A program made the position numbers and the translations under genes. From Spirochaetales bacterium (GTDB lineage Bacteria > Spirochaetota > Spirochaetia > SZUA-6 > JAFGRV01): a DNA stretch of 44,651 nt. How positions within the stretch are numbered: position 1 is the first letter of the stretch; every line of letters starts with the position of its first letter. Below are positions 16,814 through 26,013 of the stretch, one piece after another. The notes under the pieces are model-generated. The model was not told the origin of the DNA. It saw only the letters and a program-made list of their open reading frames with translations, and searched no databases. The stretch is from positions 1 to 44,651 of the forward strand of contig JAFGQK010000168.1 of assembly GCA_016935735.1 (NCBI GenBank), in the 5' to 3' direction.

Positions 16814-19800
16814 ATGGAAATAGAAAGGATTTTTACAAAAAACGGAAATCCGTATCAGGGTATCTCCTTTGAAAAACGGATTTCGGAAATCAAAGATCCG
16901 GAAGGAAAAAGAATTTTCAGGCAGGAGGATGTTACCGTTCCTTCCTTCTGGTCACAGGTTGCTACCGATATACTGGCGCAGAAGTATTTCCGCAAATCAG
17001 GTGTTCCTTTAAAAAACGGGAAAAAGGGCAGGGAAAATGATGCACGGCAGGTATTCCACCGGCTTTCATATACCTGGTCTGAATGGGGTGGCAGGTATGG
17101 TTATTTTCATTCGGATGAGGATAAAAAGAATTTCTACGATGAAATTTGCTATATGCTTGCCCACCAGATGGCTGCTCCCAATTCTCCCCAGTGGTTTAAT
17201 ACAGGTCTTTTTTCTGTGTACGGAATTAAAGGACCGGCCCAGGGTCATTATTATATTGATCCTGACACGGGAAAGCTGAACCAATCCGGGAGTGCCTATG
17301 AACGCCCCCAGCCGCATGCATGCTTTATCCTGCCTATTGAAGATACACTTGTAAATAAAGACGGGATAATGGAACTCTTAATAAAAGAAGCACGGCTTTT
17401 TAAATACGGATCCGGGACAGGGACGAATTTTTCCAGACTGCGGGGTAAAGGAGAACCGTTAAGCGGTGGAGGATTTTCTTCCGGTCTCCTTTCTTTTCTA
17501 AAGATCGGGGACAGATCTGCTTCTGCAATCAAGAGCGGCGGGACCACGCGCAGGGCTGCTAAAATGATTACCCTTGATGCGGATCATCCGGATATTAAAG
17601 AGTATATCGATTGGAAGATACAGGAGGAATACAAGGTCGCTTGCCTGGTAACGGGAAGCAAAATCATTAAAAAGCACACGGAATCCATTATATCTGCAAG
17701 TATGATACGTAAAGGAAACACCTTCATAGACCCGGAGAAAAATCAGGATCTCTATTACGCAGTAAAAGATGCACTGGAAGATCATGTTCCCCCTGGCTAC
17801 ATCTACCGGTTAATCCATTTATTGCAGCAGGGGAAAATACCGGATGATTTGAGGGAATACACTGTCGATTGGGAAGGTGAAGCATATAATTCAGTGAGCG
17901 GGCAGGCAGTCAATAATTCCATACGGGTGAGTAATGAGTTTATGCAGGCTGTACTGGACGATAAGGAATGGGTACTCACGTACAGGACAAACGGAAAGGT
18001 GAAAGATAAAATCAGGGCAAGAGAACTCTGGGAAGAAATCACCTGTGCCGCATGGAGCTGTGCAGACCCGGCACTCCAGTTTCATACAACAATAAATGAG
18101 TGGCATACATGCCCGGAAGGAGGCGAGATAAGGGCCTCAAATCCCTGTTCGGAATATATGTTTCTGGATGATACTGCCTGCAACCTTGCTTCTTTCAACC
18201 TTGTGAAATTCTACGATAAAGAAAAAGGTATATTTGCTATTGAAGAATTCCTGCATGCAGTATCTCTCTGGACAATTGTTCTGGAAATAAGCGTGCTTAT
18301 GGCGCAATACCCGGGAGAGGAACTTGCCCGGAGAAGTTATGATTACAGGACGATCGGTCTCGGATTTGCAAACCTCGGCTCCCTTCTCATGCAGATGGGA
18401 ATCCCCTATGACAGTGATAAGGGGAGAAACATCACCGCGGCACTCTCTGCCCTGCTCACTGGTCAGGCATATCGTACTTCTGCCATGATTGCAAAAGAAT
18501 TAGGCCCTTTCCCAAAGTTTCAGGAGAACAGGGAACATATGCTCAAGGTAATCCGTAATCATCATAATGCCGCTTTGAACAAATCGCCGGAGGCGTATGA
18601 AGATTTGTCCGTAACACCAGTGGGATTGAATCAAAAGTATCTTCCCCGGGAATGGATAGATGCGGTAAAAAGGGTCTGGAATGCTGCACTCACCCATGGA
18701 CAGGAGTACGGATACAGGAATGCACAGGTGAGTGCAATCGCCCCTACAGGAACAATCGGACTTATCATGGATTGTGATACGACAGGTATTGAACCTGATT
18801 TTTCCCTGGTAAAATTCAAACGGTTCGCCGGCGGTATGATTCATAAACTAATCAATACCTCCATGATACCCTCATTAAGAAAACTCGGATATCCGGAAAA
18901 TAAGATATCGGATATTATATCCTATTGCGCCGGTCACAGAACACTTCACAATGCACCAGGCATTTCACTGAAACAACTAAAGGAAAAGGGCTTTTCAGAC
19001 CAGATGCTCCAGAAAATAGAACAGGAAACAGGGCATGCCCTCTCAATCACCCATGTTATCACCCCGGAGATACTGGGAAAAGACCGGGTTATTCAACACC
19101 TGGGTTTTTCCTTAAAAACAATAGAACAGCCCCGGTTCCATCTTCTTAAAAGCCTTGGATTTACCCCCGAAGAGATTGAAAAAGCAGACAATTATGCATG
19201 CGGGATGATGACCATCGAAGGTGCACCACACTTGAAAAAGAGCGATTATCCTGTTTTTGATACGGCAAATCCGGGGGGAAACTATGGCAGGCGTTTCATT
19301 TCACCCGGGGCACATATTAAAATGATGGCTGCAATCCAGCCATTTGTTTCAGGGGCAATCTCAAAAACCATCAATCTGCCTGCCCATGCAACAATAGAGG
19401 AGGTGAAACAGGTTTTCCTTTCCTCCTGGCAAAAGATGCTTAAATCAATTTCCATATACAGGGATTGCTCAAAATTAAGCCAGCCCCTCTATTCCCGTGT
19501 TATTGAATCTGATTCTGTTTTAAAGACAATTTTTAAGAATAATGCAGTGGATAAAAAGATCAGGACCGGGGAAAAGGATACTTCACCCGCTGTGCCGGGA
19601 AGGAGTACCCGTACATCCCTGCCGCCCAGGCGGAAAGGGTATACGCAAAAAGCAAAGATCGGTGGTCATAGCATTTTCTTAAGAACCGGCGATTATACAG
19701 ATGGAAGATTAGGTGAAATCTTTCTCGATATGTATAAGGAGGGAGCTGCTTTCAGGTCTCTTTTGAACAGTTTTGCTATTGCCGTGTCCCTTGGCCTCCA

Positions 19801-20176
19801 GTATGGTGTTCCCCTGGAAGAGTATGTCGATGCGTTCACCTTTACCCGGTTTGAACCGAATGGAATTGTCCAGGATCACGAGAATATAAGAATGGCGACC
19901 TCTGTACTGGATTTCATCTTCAGGGATCTTGCTTTAAATTATCTGAAACGGATCGACCTGGTACAGGTGAAGCCCGATGATCTTATCTCTACTGGTACAA
20001 TGGAAACAAAAGAAGAGCAAAGCCCCGGGGATTATGACCCGGAGAATCCATCTTCCATAGCCCGCTTAAAAGGATACGAAGGTGATCCCTGTTCAGTTTG
20101 CGGTCATTTTACCCTGATCCGGAATGGCACCTGCCTGAAATGTGAAACCTGCGGCGCAACTACCGGGTGTTCTTAA
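16814..20176 (+). CDS. nrdJ: Adenosylcobalamin-dependent ribonucleotide reductase (class II)
   Basis: Reduces ribonucleotides to deoxyribonucleotides using a B12-generated thiyl radical, so it works with or without oxygen. The 1120 residues contain NSPQWFNTGL (123-132), the first redox cysteine in QPHACFIL (Cys170), GSGTGTNFSRLRG (199-211), GGTTRRAAKM, the radical cysteine in NPCSE (Cys445), DDTACNLASF and APTGTIG. A GGHSIFLRTGDYTDGRLGEI segment starts the C-terminal TSCPD-like domain. The end is a four-cysteine zinc-ribbon-like tail (CSVCG ... CLKCETCG) that probably shuttles reducing equivalents. There is no N-terminal ATP-cone. No cobalamin riboswitch is visible in the 59-base gap before it. 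CCAGGA precedes the ATG. Confidence 0.95.
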   Translation: MEIERIFTKNGNPYQGISFEKRISEIKDPEGKRIFRQEDVTVPSFWSQVATDILAQKYFRKSGVPLKNGKKGRENDARQVFHRLSYTWSEWGGRYGYFHSDEDKKNFYDEICYMLAHQMAAPNSPQWFNTGLFSVYGIKGPAQGHYYIDPDTGKLNQSGSAYERPQPHACFILPIEDTLVNKDGIMELLIKEARLFKYGSGTGTNFSRLRGKGEPLSGGGFSSGLLSFLKIGDRSASAIKSGGTTRRAAKMITLDADHPDIKEYIDWKIQEEYKVACLVTGSKIIKKHTESIISASMIRKGNTFIDPEKNQDLYYAVKDALEDHVPPGYIYRLIHLLQQGKIPDDLREYTVDWEGEAYNSVSGQAVNNSIRVSNEFMQAVLDDKEWVLTYRTNGKVKDKIRARELWEEITCAAWSCADPALQFHTTINEWHTCPEGGEIRASNPCSEYMFLDDTACNLASFNLVKFYDKEKGIFAIEEFLHAVSLWTIVLEISVLMAQYPGEELARRSYDYRTIGLGFANLGSLLMQMGIPYDSDKGRNITAALSALLTGQAYRTSAMIAKELGPFPKFQENREHMLKVIRNHHNAALNKSPEAYEDLSVTPVGLNQKYLPREWIDAVKRVWNAALTHGQEYGYRNAQVSAIAPTGTIGLIMDCDTTGIEPDFSLVKFKRFAGGMIHKLINTSMIPSLRKLGYPENKISDIISYCAGHRTLHNAPGISLKQLKEKGFSDQMLQKIEQETGHALSITHVITPEILGKDRVIQHLGFSLKTIEQPRFHLLKSLGFTPEEIEKADNYACGMMTIEGAPHLKKSDYPVFDTANPGGNYGRRFISPGAHIKMMAAIQPFVSGAISKTINLPAHATIEEVKQVFLSSWQKMLKSISIYRDCSKLSQPLYSRVIESDSVLKTIFKNNAVDKKIRTGEKDTSPAVPGRSTRTSLPPRRKGYTQKAKIGGHSIFLRTGDYTDGRLGEIFLDMYKEGAAFRSLLNSFAIAVSLGLQYGVPLEEYVDAFTFTRFEPNGIVQDHENIRMATSVLDFIFRDLALNYLKRIDLVQVKPDDLISTGTMETKEEQSPGDYDPENPSSIARLKGYEGDPCSVCGHFTLIRNGTCLKCETCGATTGCS

Positions 20177-20217
20177 AAAGCCGTAAACTGCTTAAACTCA
20201 TTAAACTCACAACATTG

Positions 20218-20245
20218 TTGCTCTTTTCTCATAATGTGATATAAT
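20218..20245 (+). promoter_or_regulatory. Leaderless promoter of the 20254 gene
   Basis: A perfect TATAAT (20240-20245) with TTGCTC (20218-20223, 16 bp) or TTGTTG (20215-20220, 19 bp) upstream. Eight bases separate the -10 box from ATG 20254. No Shine-Dalgarno site is present. The alternative GTG start at 20248 would lie upstream of the likely +1. Confidence 0.55.
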
Positions 20246-20253
20246 AAGTGGGT

Positions 20254-20895
20254 ATGCACCTGGAAAAAAACTCAAAAGTACAATTACTCTTTATACGACA
20301 CGCAGAAAGGCACATTATCACCAGGCTTGAAAAGCACAGGGAAGTTTCGTTAACGAAAAAGGGTGAACACGACTCCTTTTTATTCGGGAAAAAGATAAAG
20401 GAATACAATAAAAAAGCAGTTATTTTCCACAGCCCTGTTAAACGGTGTATTCAAACAGCAGAACATATATTCAAGGGTATTAATGATAAGAACAGTACAC
20501 TCCGGGGGGTTCAATCAGTTTTAGGCGGGGATCATTATTCAAAGAATCCGAAAGAAATTTCAAGCTATTTTAATAAATACGGGAACCGTAAATTCTTAAG
20601 AAGATGGTTCAATTCCGGCCTCCCGGATGGTTTCATTATGCCACATAAAGATGTTGCACGGATGGAAATGAACCTTATCCTTGAACAACTGGATACCTAT
20701 GAAGGATTAATCATCAATATTACACATGATTGGAATATACTGGTATTACTTGAATATTATTTCGGCTTACCGTTTGAAGAGGCAGGAATGCCGAACTATC
20801 TTGATGGAATAGCAGTGTATAAGGAAAATGATGACCTCTCTTTCATATATAAAAAATATCGATGCAGAATTAATAAAAATTCTCTTGCCGGATAA
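20254..20895 (+). CDS. Histidine-phosphatase-superfamily protein
   Basis: 213 residues from ATG 20254. LLFIRHAER near residue 12 is the RHG/RHA catalytic motif whose His is phosphorylated in this superfamily, and HSPVKRCIQTAEHI near 58 supplies the second arginine. TLRGVQ and the late NITHDW near 155 supply the second histidine (the family's 'H-D' site). These enzymes are phosphomutases or phosphatases such as GpmA, CobC or SixA; the substrate here cannot be inferred. I prefer ATG 20254 over GTG 20248 because of the promoter spacing. It is convergent with the lytic transglycosylase, with two bases between the stops. Confidence 0.78.
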   Translation: MHLEKNSKVQLLFIRHAERHIITRLEKHREVSLTKKGEHDSFLFGKKIKEYNKKAVIFHSPVKRCIQTAEHIFKGINDKNSTLRGVQSVLGGDHYSKNPKEISSYFNKYGNRKFLRRWFNSGLPDGFIMPHKDVARMEMNLILEQLDTYEGLIINITHDWNILVLLEYYFGLPFEEAGMPNYLDGIAVYKENDDLSFIYKKYRCRINKNSLAG

Positions 20896-20897
20896 TT

Positions 20898-23102
20898 TTA
20901 TCTTGAAAACATTCCCGGAAATAATATGGCGAATACCCCGGATGATGGTATTTTATAATAAAGATAGCTGTAAATACATGCGGTAGAAATTATCTTTTTA
21001 ACATATCCACGTGTTTCACGAAAGGGAATTGCCTCTATGAACAGATCGGGCGGAAGCCCCTTGTATTCTTTTTCCCATCTACGGAGATTTCCGGGACCGG
21101 CATTGTATGCAATAAGAACCGCGGGTATGTTCTTGAGTACCCCCAGAAGGCGTGCGTAATAATATGAACCCATGAGTATGTTTGTTTCCGGGTCTGTCAG
21201 ATCATATTCATCCAGCCGGAGCCAGCCGGCAATATCATTTGCCGTTACAGGCATTAACTGGGAAAGTCCGACAGCACCGGCCACCGAAGTATTTCCTGCA
21301 TCAAATGCACTTTCTTCCCGCACAAGAGAATAGAAAACGGGCGGGAAAAAATCCCGTTTCTGTGCATTCATTTCTATGATATTTCTGTATGCAGCCGGAT
21401 AAGCATACATCAACTCTTTTTTTGTTAACTGGTTATCCTTCCTTATCCGGTATGTATTCATAAGCCAGATAGATTCTTTATAATACCCATGTTCCTGGAG
21501 TCTTTTCACAAGGTAAAGAATCACCTGGTTGCTTATGGATTCCCTGTATTTCATGAGTATGGAATACCCATCCTCAATAAGACCGAAATCGAAAAAACCG
21601 GTAATAAATGCCTCTAAAGAAGTGAGTTTTTTCCTGTTTAACCCGGTTTCCGGACTTTCTTCTGATGCTTTGTATTCAAGGAATAATGGCTCCTGGTGAA
21701 GGAGTAAAGCAGCAAAGAATGCATAGTAATTATCATCATTTACTTTACTCACCTTTTGTAAATACTGTGTTATTTTCTGTTCAGGATCCTGCTCCTTTAT
21801 ATACCCTTCCATCAGAAACCGGGCAATCAGGAATTCCAGTTGAATGATTATTGTCTCTGAAGCCAGGGGAAGAAGAGATTCATACATATACTGTATGGGT
21901 TGCCATTTTTTCCCTGCAACTAAAATACTGATACTCTTCTGAATAATATCATCAAAATAAGCAGGATCATTCCATTGTTTTGCATAAAGAATCACTTCAT
22001 CGATAAAACGGAGCGGGGATATTTCAAGAATGCAGGCAAGATAAAACCAGGCAGCCCGGTCTTTCTGTATTGGATCCTCGGTATCCCGGACAACACTATT
22101 CAGATATTTTACCGCTTTTGTATAGTCATTATTCTTTCTGGCAATTCTTCCGGCCATTTCCAGTGCATCCAGCTTTACTCTGCCGGATAGTTTTTCTGAA
22201 AGGGTGGTAAGGAATTTCAAGCCCTGTTCGTATTTCCCGGAAGAAAGATAGACAAGTCCGAGCTCGCTTATGATTGTCGCCCCTTCAAGTATTTCCGGTT
22301 TTATGGCATTCAGAAAGAATTCCACAAGTGGTATTGCAAGATCATGATTTCCGGCAGACAGCAGGCTTTTTGCAACCAGGTATTGCTGCATCCCTTTATC
22401 AAACGCCTTGAATCGTGTGCTCTCACGCATTATGTATTGATACGCCCGTTCATGAAGGCTGCTACTCTGGAATGCAAGAAAAAGATGAATAAACGAATCT
22501 GTCCAGCCTTTCTTGTCACGATTACACCCGGCTATTGCTTTAAAAAAAAGGAGTTCCGGGTCTTCCTCTTCATTAACTTTTTCATCCGGGAAAAAACGTT
22601 TTATTGCATCAAGCACCGCTTGATCCTTGTTCTGCCTGGAAAGTGCTTCGATATAGAGTTTTTTAACAGCAACCAGGTTTTCCGGTTCTTTTGTTTTCTT
22701 CAAATATTCCAGAGCATGGAATTCAAGCAGTTTGTATTCATGCTGTTCAAGAAATTGTTTTAATATGATAATACCGGATTCGGCTTTCCAGTATTTTTTT
22801 TCTTTCTGCCAGCTTAATAATCTAATTTTTTCCGCAATTTCCGGGTATCCTGTCCGTGAAAAAATAAAAGAAAAATAATGGAATGCCCCGGGACCCAAAA
22901 CCCGGATATCCGAAGCTTTCTTTTCATTAAAATCGATACCTTTTATAAAGGCATAATCAGAATGGTATAAATTCTGTTTTATTGTCTCTACAGGTATGTC
23001 CCAGAGGGTATTAGGTGTGCAGGTATTTCCTGTAATAAGGATGATAACCAGGAAAAAAAGAAGGTAATTATTTTTCAGGAATATATAATTTATTCCCGGC
23101 AT
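20898..23102 (-). CDS. slt: Soluble lytic murein transglycosylase (Slt-type)
   Basis: Cleaves peptidoglycan between MurNAc and GlcNAc with formation of 1,6-anhydro-MurNAc. Of 734 residues, the first 30 or so are hydrophobic (NNYLLFFLVIILITGNTC), a signal peptide possibly with a loose lipobox at the Cys. About residues 100-560 form a helical TPR-like superhelix like the Slt70 U/L domain. The catalytic domain starts at SLVREESAFD near 595 (catalytic Glu in 'ESAFD'), then AVGLSQLMP, NILMGSYYYARLL and AYNAGPGNLRRW. The ATG overlaps the 3' end of the LysM gene by 35 bases, so the two are cotranscribed and probably coupled. Confidence 0.92.
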   Translation of the reverse strand: MPGINYIFLKNNYLLFFLVIILITGNTCTPNTLWDIPVETIKQNLYHSDYAFIKGIDFNEKKASDIRVLGPGAFHYFSFIFSRTGYPEIAEKIRLLSWQKEKKYWKAESGIIILKQFLEQHEYKLLEFHALEYLKKTKEPENLVAVKKLYIEALSRQNKDQAVLDAIKRFFPDEKVNEEEDPELLFFKAIAGCNRDKKGWTDSFIHLFLAFQSSSLHERAYQYIMRESTRFKAFDKGMQQYLVAKSLLSAGNHDLAIPLVEFFLNAIKPEILEGATIISELGLVYLSSGKYEQGLKFLTTLSEKLSGRVKLDALEMAGRIARKNNDYTKAVKYLNSVVRDTEDPIQKDRAAWFYLACILEISPLRFIDEVILYAKQWNDPAYFDDIIQKSISILVAGKKWQPIQYMYESLLPLASETIIIQLEFLIARFLMEGYIKEQDPEQKITQYLQKVSKVNDDNYYAFFAALLLHQEPLFLEYKASEESPETGLNRKKLTSLEAFITGFFDFGLIEDGYSILMKYRESISNQVILYLVKRLQEHGYYKESIWLMNTYRIRKDNQLTKKELMYAYPAAYRNIIEMNAQKRDFFPPVFYSLVREESAFDAGNTSVAGAVGLSQLMPVTANDIAGWLRLDEYDLTDPETNILMGSYYYARLLGVLKNIPAVLIAYNAGPGNLRRWEKEYKGLPPDLFIEAIPFRETRGYVKKIISTACIYSYLYYKIPSSGVFAILFPGMFSR

Positions 23103-24093
23103 AGATTAAATCCGGATTTTTGATTTTGTTCCTGCGATCCCTGTATATCCGGTACCACTGGAACGGGTCCCTGTAATAATTGGCTGCTATATCCCAGAGT
23201 GTATCGCCCTTTTTTATTACATAGTAAAAACCTGTTTTAAGAGGTTCCGGCTCTTTTGTTGCCTCAGTCATATCCTTTTCTACTTCTTCATCCCGGGTTC
23301 CGGCCGGCTCTTCCTGCCCTCCTGTTCCTTCATTCGTACCGGCTGCGCCAGAATCTTCTCCCTGGGTTTGGTCACCGGAGACCTCATCCTTTACAATAGT
23401 CTCCGTATCATCCTTATTTTCTCCATTATCACTGGTTATTATGTCCGGGATTTCTGTTGGACTGCCCCAATTACCGATTGTAAGAGGTATCTTTTCTATT
23501 ACACCGAATGTGGTCAAAAGCCAGTAGGTTAAAGCAGCAAGTCCGGCCACACCTATAAGCCCGACAAGGACAAAAAGCATGATAAAAAGAGGATTTCGTT
23601 TCTTTTTAATATGTTTTTTCCGTCTGTCTTCTTCTTCAAAAGGATACGTATCCCCTGTAAGCGATTCTTCATCACTTCCTTTTTCATCATCCAGGGCCTG
23701 TGTCGTTTCAATTTCCTCTCCAAGTTCAAATTCCGGTAATCCATAGGTGCGTTCCCCTTCCAGGGACTCAAGAACAACAGAAAGTGTCTGTTTATCCTCT
23801 GATGCGAGATTCTTTGCAACTGCATTCAGTTTATTATCTGCATCCAGACCCAGGATTACCTCAATTTCAGGTTCACCCTTCGGCGAGGGTTTAATATCTT
23901 CTATCATAAGACTCCCGATATATTCGGCAGTTTCAATATCACTATCCTGATTTCTGTAAAAATCAATCTGCATACTTTCCTGATTATCCCTGACTGTTGA
24001 AAGGATAAAACGTTTTTTGCCGTTAAAATCCTTGTCAAGTATAGGGTAGAACGATCCGTCGCCAAGCTTAATCCCTATAGTATATGTATTCAA
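23068..24093 (-). CDS. Membrane protein with Hsp70 substrate-binding-like domain and LysM
   Basis: 341 residues. Residues 5-110 read like the beta-sandwich peptide-binding domain of DnaK: FILSTVRDNQESMQIDFY, then IGSLMIEDIKPSPKG, EPEIEVILGLDADNKL and a VAKN-LASEDKQTLSV end, matching the DNQ, LG-F, I-P-P-G, IEV-F-D-D-G order. There is no ATPase domain. An acidic linker leads to HIKKKRNP and a transmembrane helix (about 168-195), positive-inside, so the Hsp70-like part is cytosolic. A Pro/Glu/Thr-rich periplasmic stretch ends in a LysM (YVIKKGDTLWDIAANYY near 290, ending NKLYIPEK). The start is TTG with GAGGAGG just upstream. It precedes slt. The LysM and membrane parts are certain; the Hsp70 match is by eye but extensive. 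Confidence 0.85.
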   Translation of the reverse strand: MNTYTIGIKLGDGSFYPILDKDFNGKKRFILSTVRDNQESMQIDFYRNQDSDIETAEYIGSLMIEDIKPSPKGEPEIEVILGLDADNKLNAVAKNLASEDKQTLSVVLESLEGERTYGLPEFELGEEIETTQALDDEKGSDEESLTGDTYPFEEEDRRKKHIKKKRNPLFIMLFVLVGLIGVAGLAALTYWLLTTFGVIEKIPLTIGNWGSPTEIPDIITSDNGENKDDTETIVKDEVSGDQTQGEDSGAAGTNEGTGGQEEPAGTRDEEVEKDMTEATKEPEPLKTGFYYVIKKGDTLWDIAANYYRDPFQWYRIYRDRRNKIKNPDLIYAGNKLYIPEK

Positions 24094-24122
24094 TTTTCCT
24101 CCTCTCGTACCTGATAATATAA

Positions 24123-24151
24123 ATCGTAGCGCTCTCTTTTCATTTTGTCAA
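24123..24151 (-). promoter_or_regulatory. Promoter of the LysM-slt operon
   Basis: On the minus strand TTGACA (24151-24146), 17 bp, TACGAT (24128-24123). Its -35 box lies 13 bp from the -35 box of the divergent promoter at 24165-24193, so the two face away from each other within a 106-bp region. Confidence 0.6.
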
Positions 24152-24164
24152 CGATTTTCTTTCC

Positions 24165-24193
24165 TTGACATTTCTCTTTTGTAAATTGATAAT
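24165..24193 (+). promoter_or_regulatory. Leaderless promoter of the TPR-Mrr gene
   Basis: Consensus TTGACA (24165-24170), exactly 17 bp, GATAAT (24188-24193), then six bases (AAAGAT) to ATG 24200. The start site should coincide with the A of the ATG. No Shine-Dalgarno sequence exists here. Confidence 0.7.
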
Positions 24194-24199
24194 AAAGAT

Positions 24200-25564
24200 A
24201 TGGAATATGATTTCTTAATCATAATCGGTATTGTCCTCTTTTCAGTTGTATTCCTTTTCGGTTTTTTTTTCAAGGATGAATTCTTCCGGGAAAGAAAAAA
24301 GGTAAAAAAAGTAAAAGAAAAAGACAGAAACAAGATTATAAAATCATCCAATAAAAAACTGGCCATTAATCCACGGGATCCGGATGCAATTCTGGCCCTG
24401 GCAGATCTTTATTTCAGGGAAGGGACATGGGACCGGGCATTCAAGCATTACAGCATGCTTATTGACCTCTGTCCTCTTTATCCGTCCCTGGATGAATTCG
24501 AGATCAGCCTGAATTATGGAATTTCCGCACTCCAGCTCCAGAACTTTGAAGAAGCATACAAGGCCCTTATGGTTGCAAAAAACATCAATGCAGATGATCC
24601 CCGGTTGAATTACAATCTCGGCTACATTGAGTTTATTAAAAAGAATTATGAAAAAGCGAGTGTTTACCTGACCAGGTCGTATGATGCCCAATCGGAAAAT
24701 GTCCAGAATACCAGACTTCTCGGCATAAGCCTTTATAAAATAAAAAAGTACAGTGAAGCTTCTATTTTACTTGAAAAAGCTACAGAATATGAACCGGATG
24801 ATAAGGATTCTCTCTTTGCCCTTGCCCATTGCTACTGTGAACTGGGAAACAGGGAAAAAGCCCTGCTTATCTTCACACACCTGCGTCCGGATACAAAACT
24901 CGGGGCAAAAGCATCCTTAATGGCAGGTACCATTAACCTGAATCAGAAACAGTATAATAAGGCAATCATGGATTTTGAGATCGGTCTCCGGCACAAAAAA
25001 ATCGATCTGGATACCAGGTCGGAACTTCTCTACCGGCTCGCCGTATCGTATGTCCGGCTCCAGGAAATCGAGAGGGCACTTAACCTTTTAAGGGAAATCC
25101 AGGGAATAAATCCGAATTACAAGGATATCAATGACCAGATTACCAAATACCAGGAATTAAGTTCCAATAAGAATCTAAAGACGTTTCTTATTGCACCGAC
25201 ATCTGATTTTATCACCCTCTGTAAAACCATTACAATGGATTTTTTTACCCAGTCCCGGGTAAAAATCCTGGATATCACCATCATAAAAAACCAGTATACG
25301 GACATTCTTGCAGAGATCGATACAAAAAAATGGGAGGATATCATTCTTTTCAGATTTATCAGATCTACAGGAACAGTAGGAGAACTTGTATTAAGGGAAT
25401 TATATTCACGCTGCAAGGAACTCAGGGCGGGGCGTGCATTCTGCATTCATGCAGGAGAATTTTCAGATGGGGCAAAACAGTTCGTAGAGGCAAGGCTTAT
25501 CGATCTTATTCCCAAAAAAGATCTGGTGAAACTCTTTGAACGGCTTTCTTTAAAACGGAATTAG
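24200..25564 (+). CDS. Membrane-anchored TPR protein with degenerate Mrr-like domain
   Basis: 454 residues. An N-terminal transmembrane segment (FLIIIGIVLFSVVFLFGFFF, residues 5-24) is followed by a strongly basic stretch (RERKKVKKVKEKDRNK), so the rest is cytosolic. Residues 55-315 carry about seven TPR units (NPRDPDAILALADLYFREG, DPRLNYNLGYIEFIKKNYE, and so on). Residues 330-450 look like an Mrr-type restriction-endonuclease fold: TDILAEIDTKKWEDIILFRF, then GELVLRELYSRC, GRAFCIHAGEFSDGAKQF and LIDLIPKKDLVKL. The catalytic Q/E-x-K is replaced by F-x-F, so cleavage is unlikely. It is divergent from the LysM-slt operon. Function unknown. Confidence 0.8.
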   Translation: MEYDFLIIIGIVLFSVVFLFGFFFKDEFFRERKKVKKVKEKDRNKIIKSSNKKLAINPRDPDAILALADLYFREGTWDRAFKHYSMLIDLCPLYPSLDEFEISLNYGISALQLQNFEEAYKALMVAKNINADDPRLNYNLGYIEFIKKNYEKASVYLTRSYDAQSENVQNTRLLGISLYKIKKYSEASILLEKATEYEPDDKDSLFALAHCYCELGNREKALLIFTHLRPDTKLGAKASLMAGTINLNQKQYNKAIMDFEIGLRHKKIDLDTRSELLYRLAVSYVRLQEIERALNLLREIQGINPNYKDINDQITKYQELSSNKNLKTFLIAPTSDFITLCKTITMDFFTQSRVKILDITIIKNQYTDILAEIDTKKWEDIILFRFIRSTGTVGELVLRELYSRCKELRAGRAFCIHAGEFSDGAKQFVEARLIDLIPKKDLVKLFERLSLKRN

Positions 25565-26013
25565 GCTTGAGTTTCAGAGGTATCGTGGTTGAAAGAAGGG
25601 GCGAGTCTTTCTGGACAAAGATGGTTGTTATGAACAAGAATATTTCCGTTTGTCCAATAGCCTTGTTTTTGAAGCGAATTCTCCTGGAAAGAAGGTAGGA
25701 AATTCGAGAATTTTTACCCACTCTTGACATAAAGTCTAAAATTTTGATGCAAATTTAAAAATACTATAGGGAAGCCAGGAATCCAGGAAGATTATAAGAA
25801 AATAATTGAATAAAATTGAAATATAAGTATTTATATAAACTTCATTCGAATTATTGTTCCCAGATTGCATCAAACTTGCTTATTTACAACCCTGGTAAAA
25901 AATTTATATTTTTTTATAGTCCGTAAATTTTGCAGTTGCATTCTCATCTGGCTTAAGCTTGCATTATTATATATACTTACTGTAATAACAATATCAGATT
26001 TCAGGAGGAATTC
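25565..26013. other. Gene-free stretch upstream of the subtilase gene
   Basis: 449 bases without a convincing gene. The only open frame directly after the TPR gene is a 43-codon TTG frame (25567-25698) with no ribosome site, which I do not accept. A hairpin (GGTAGGAAATTC / GAATTTTTACC, near 25693-25717, including two G-U pairs) is present without a T-tract. A TTGACA at about 25724 lacks a matching -10. The last 60 bases carry the candidate promoter of the next gene. Confidence 0.5.
25959..25988 (+). promoter_or_regulatory. Possible promoter of the subtilase gene
   Basis: TTGCAT (25959-25964), 18 bp, TAATAA (25983-25988). The gene's AGGAGG follows at 26003-26008. The match is moderate in A+T-rich DNA. 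Confidence 0.35.

Noticed and set aside
25567..25698. 43-codon TTG frame after the TPR-Mrr gene
   Set aside because: No ribosome-binding site, no recognisable features, and an equally long frame runs on the opposite strand.
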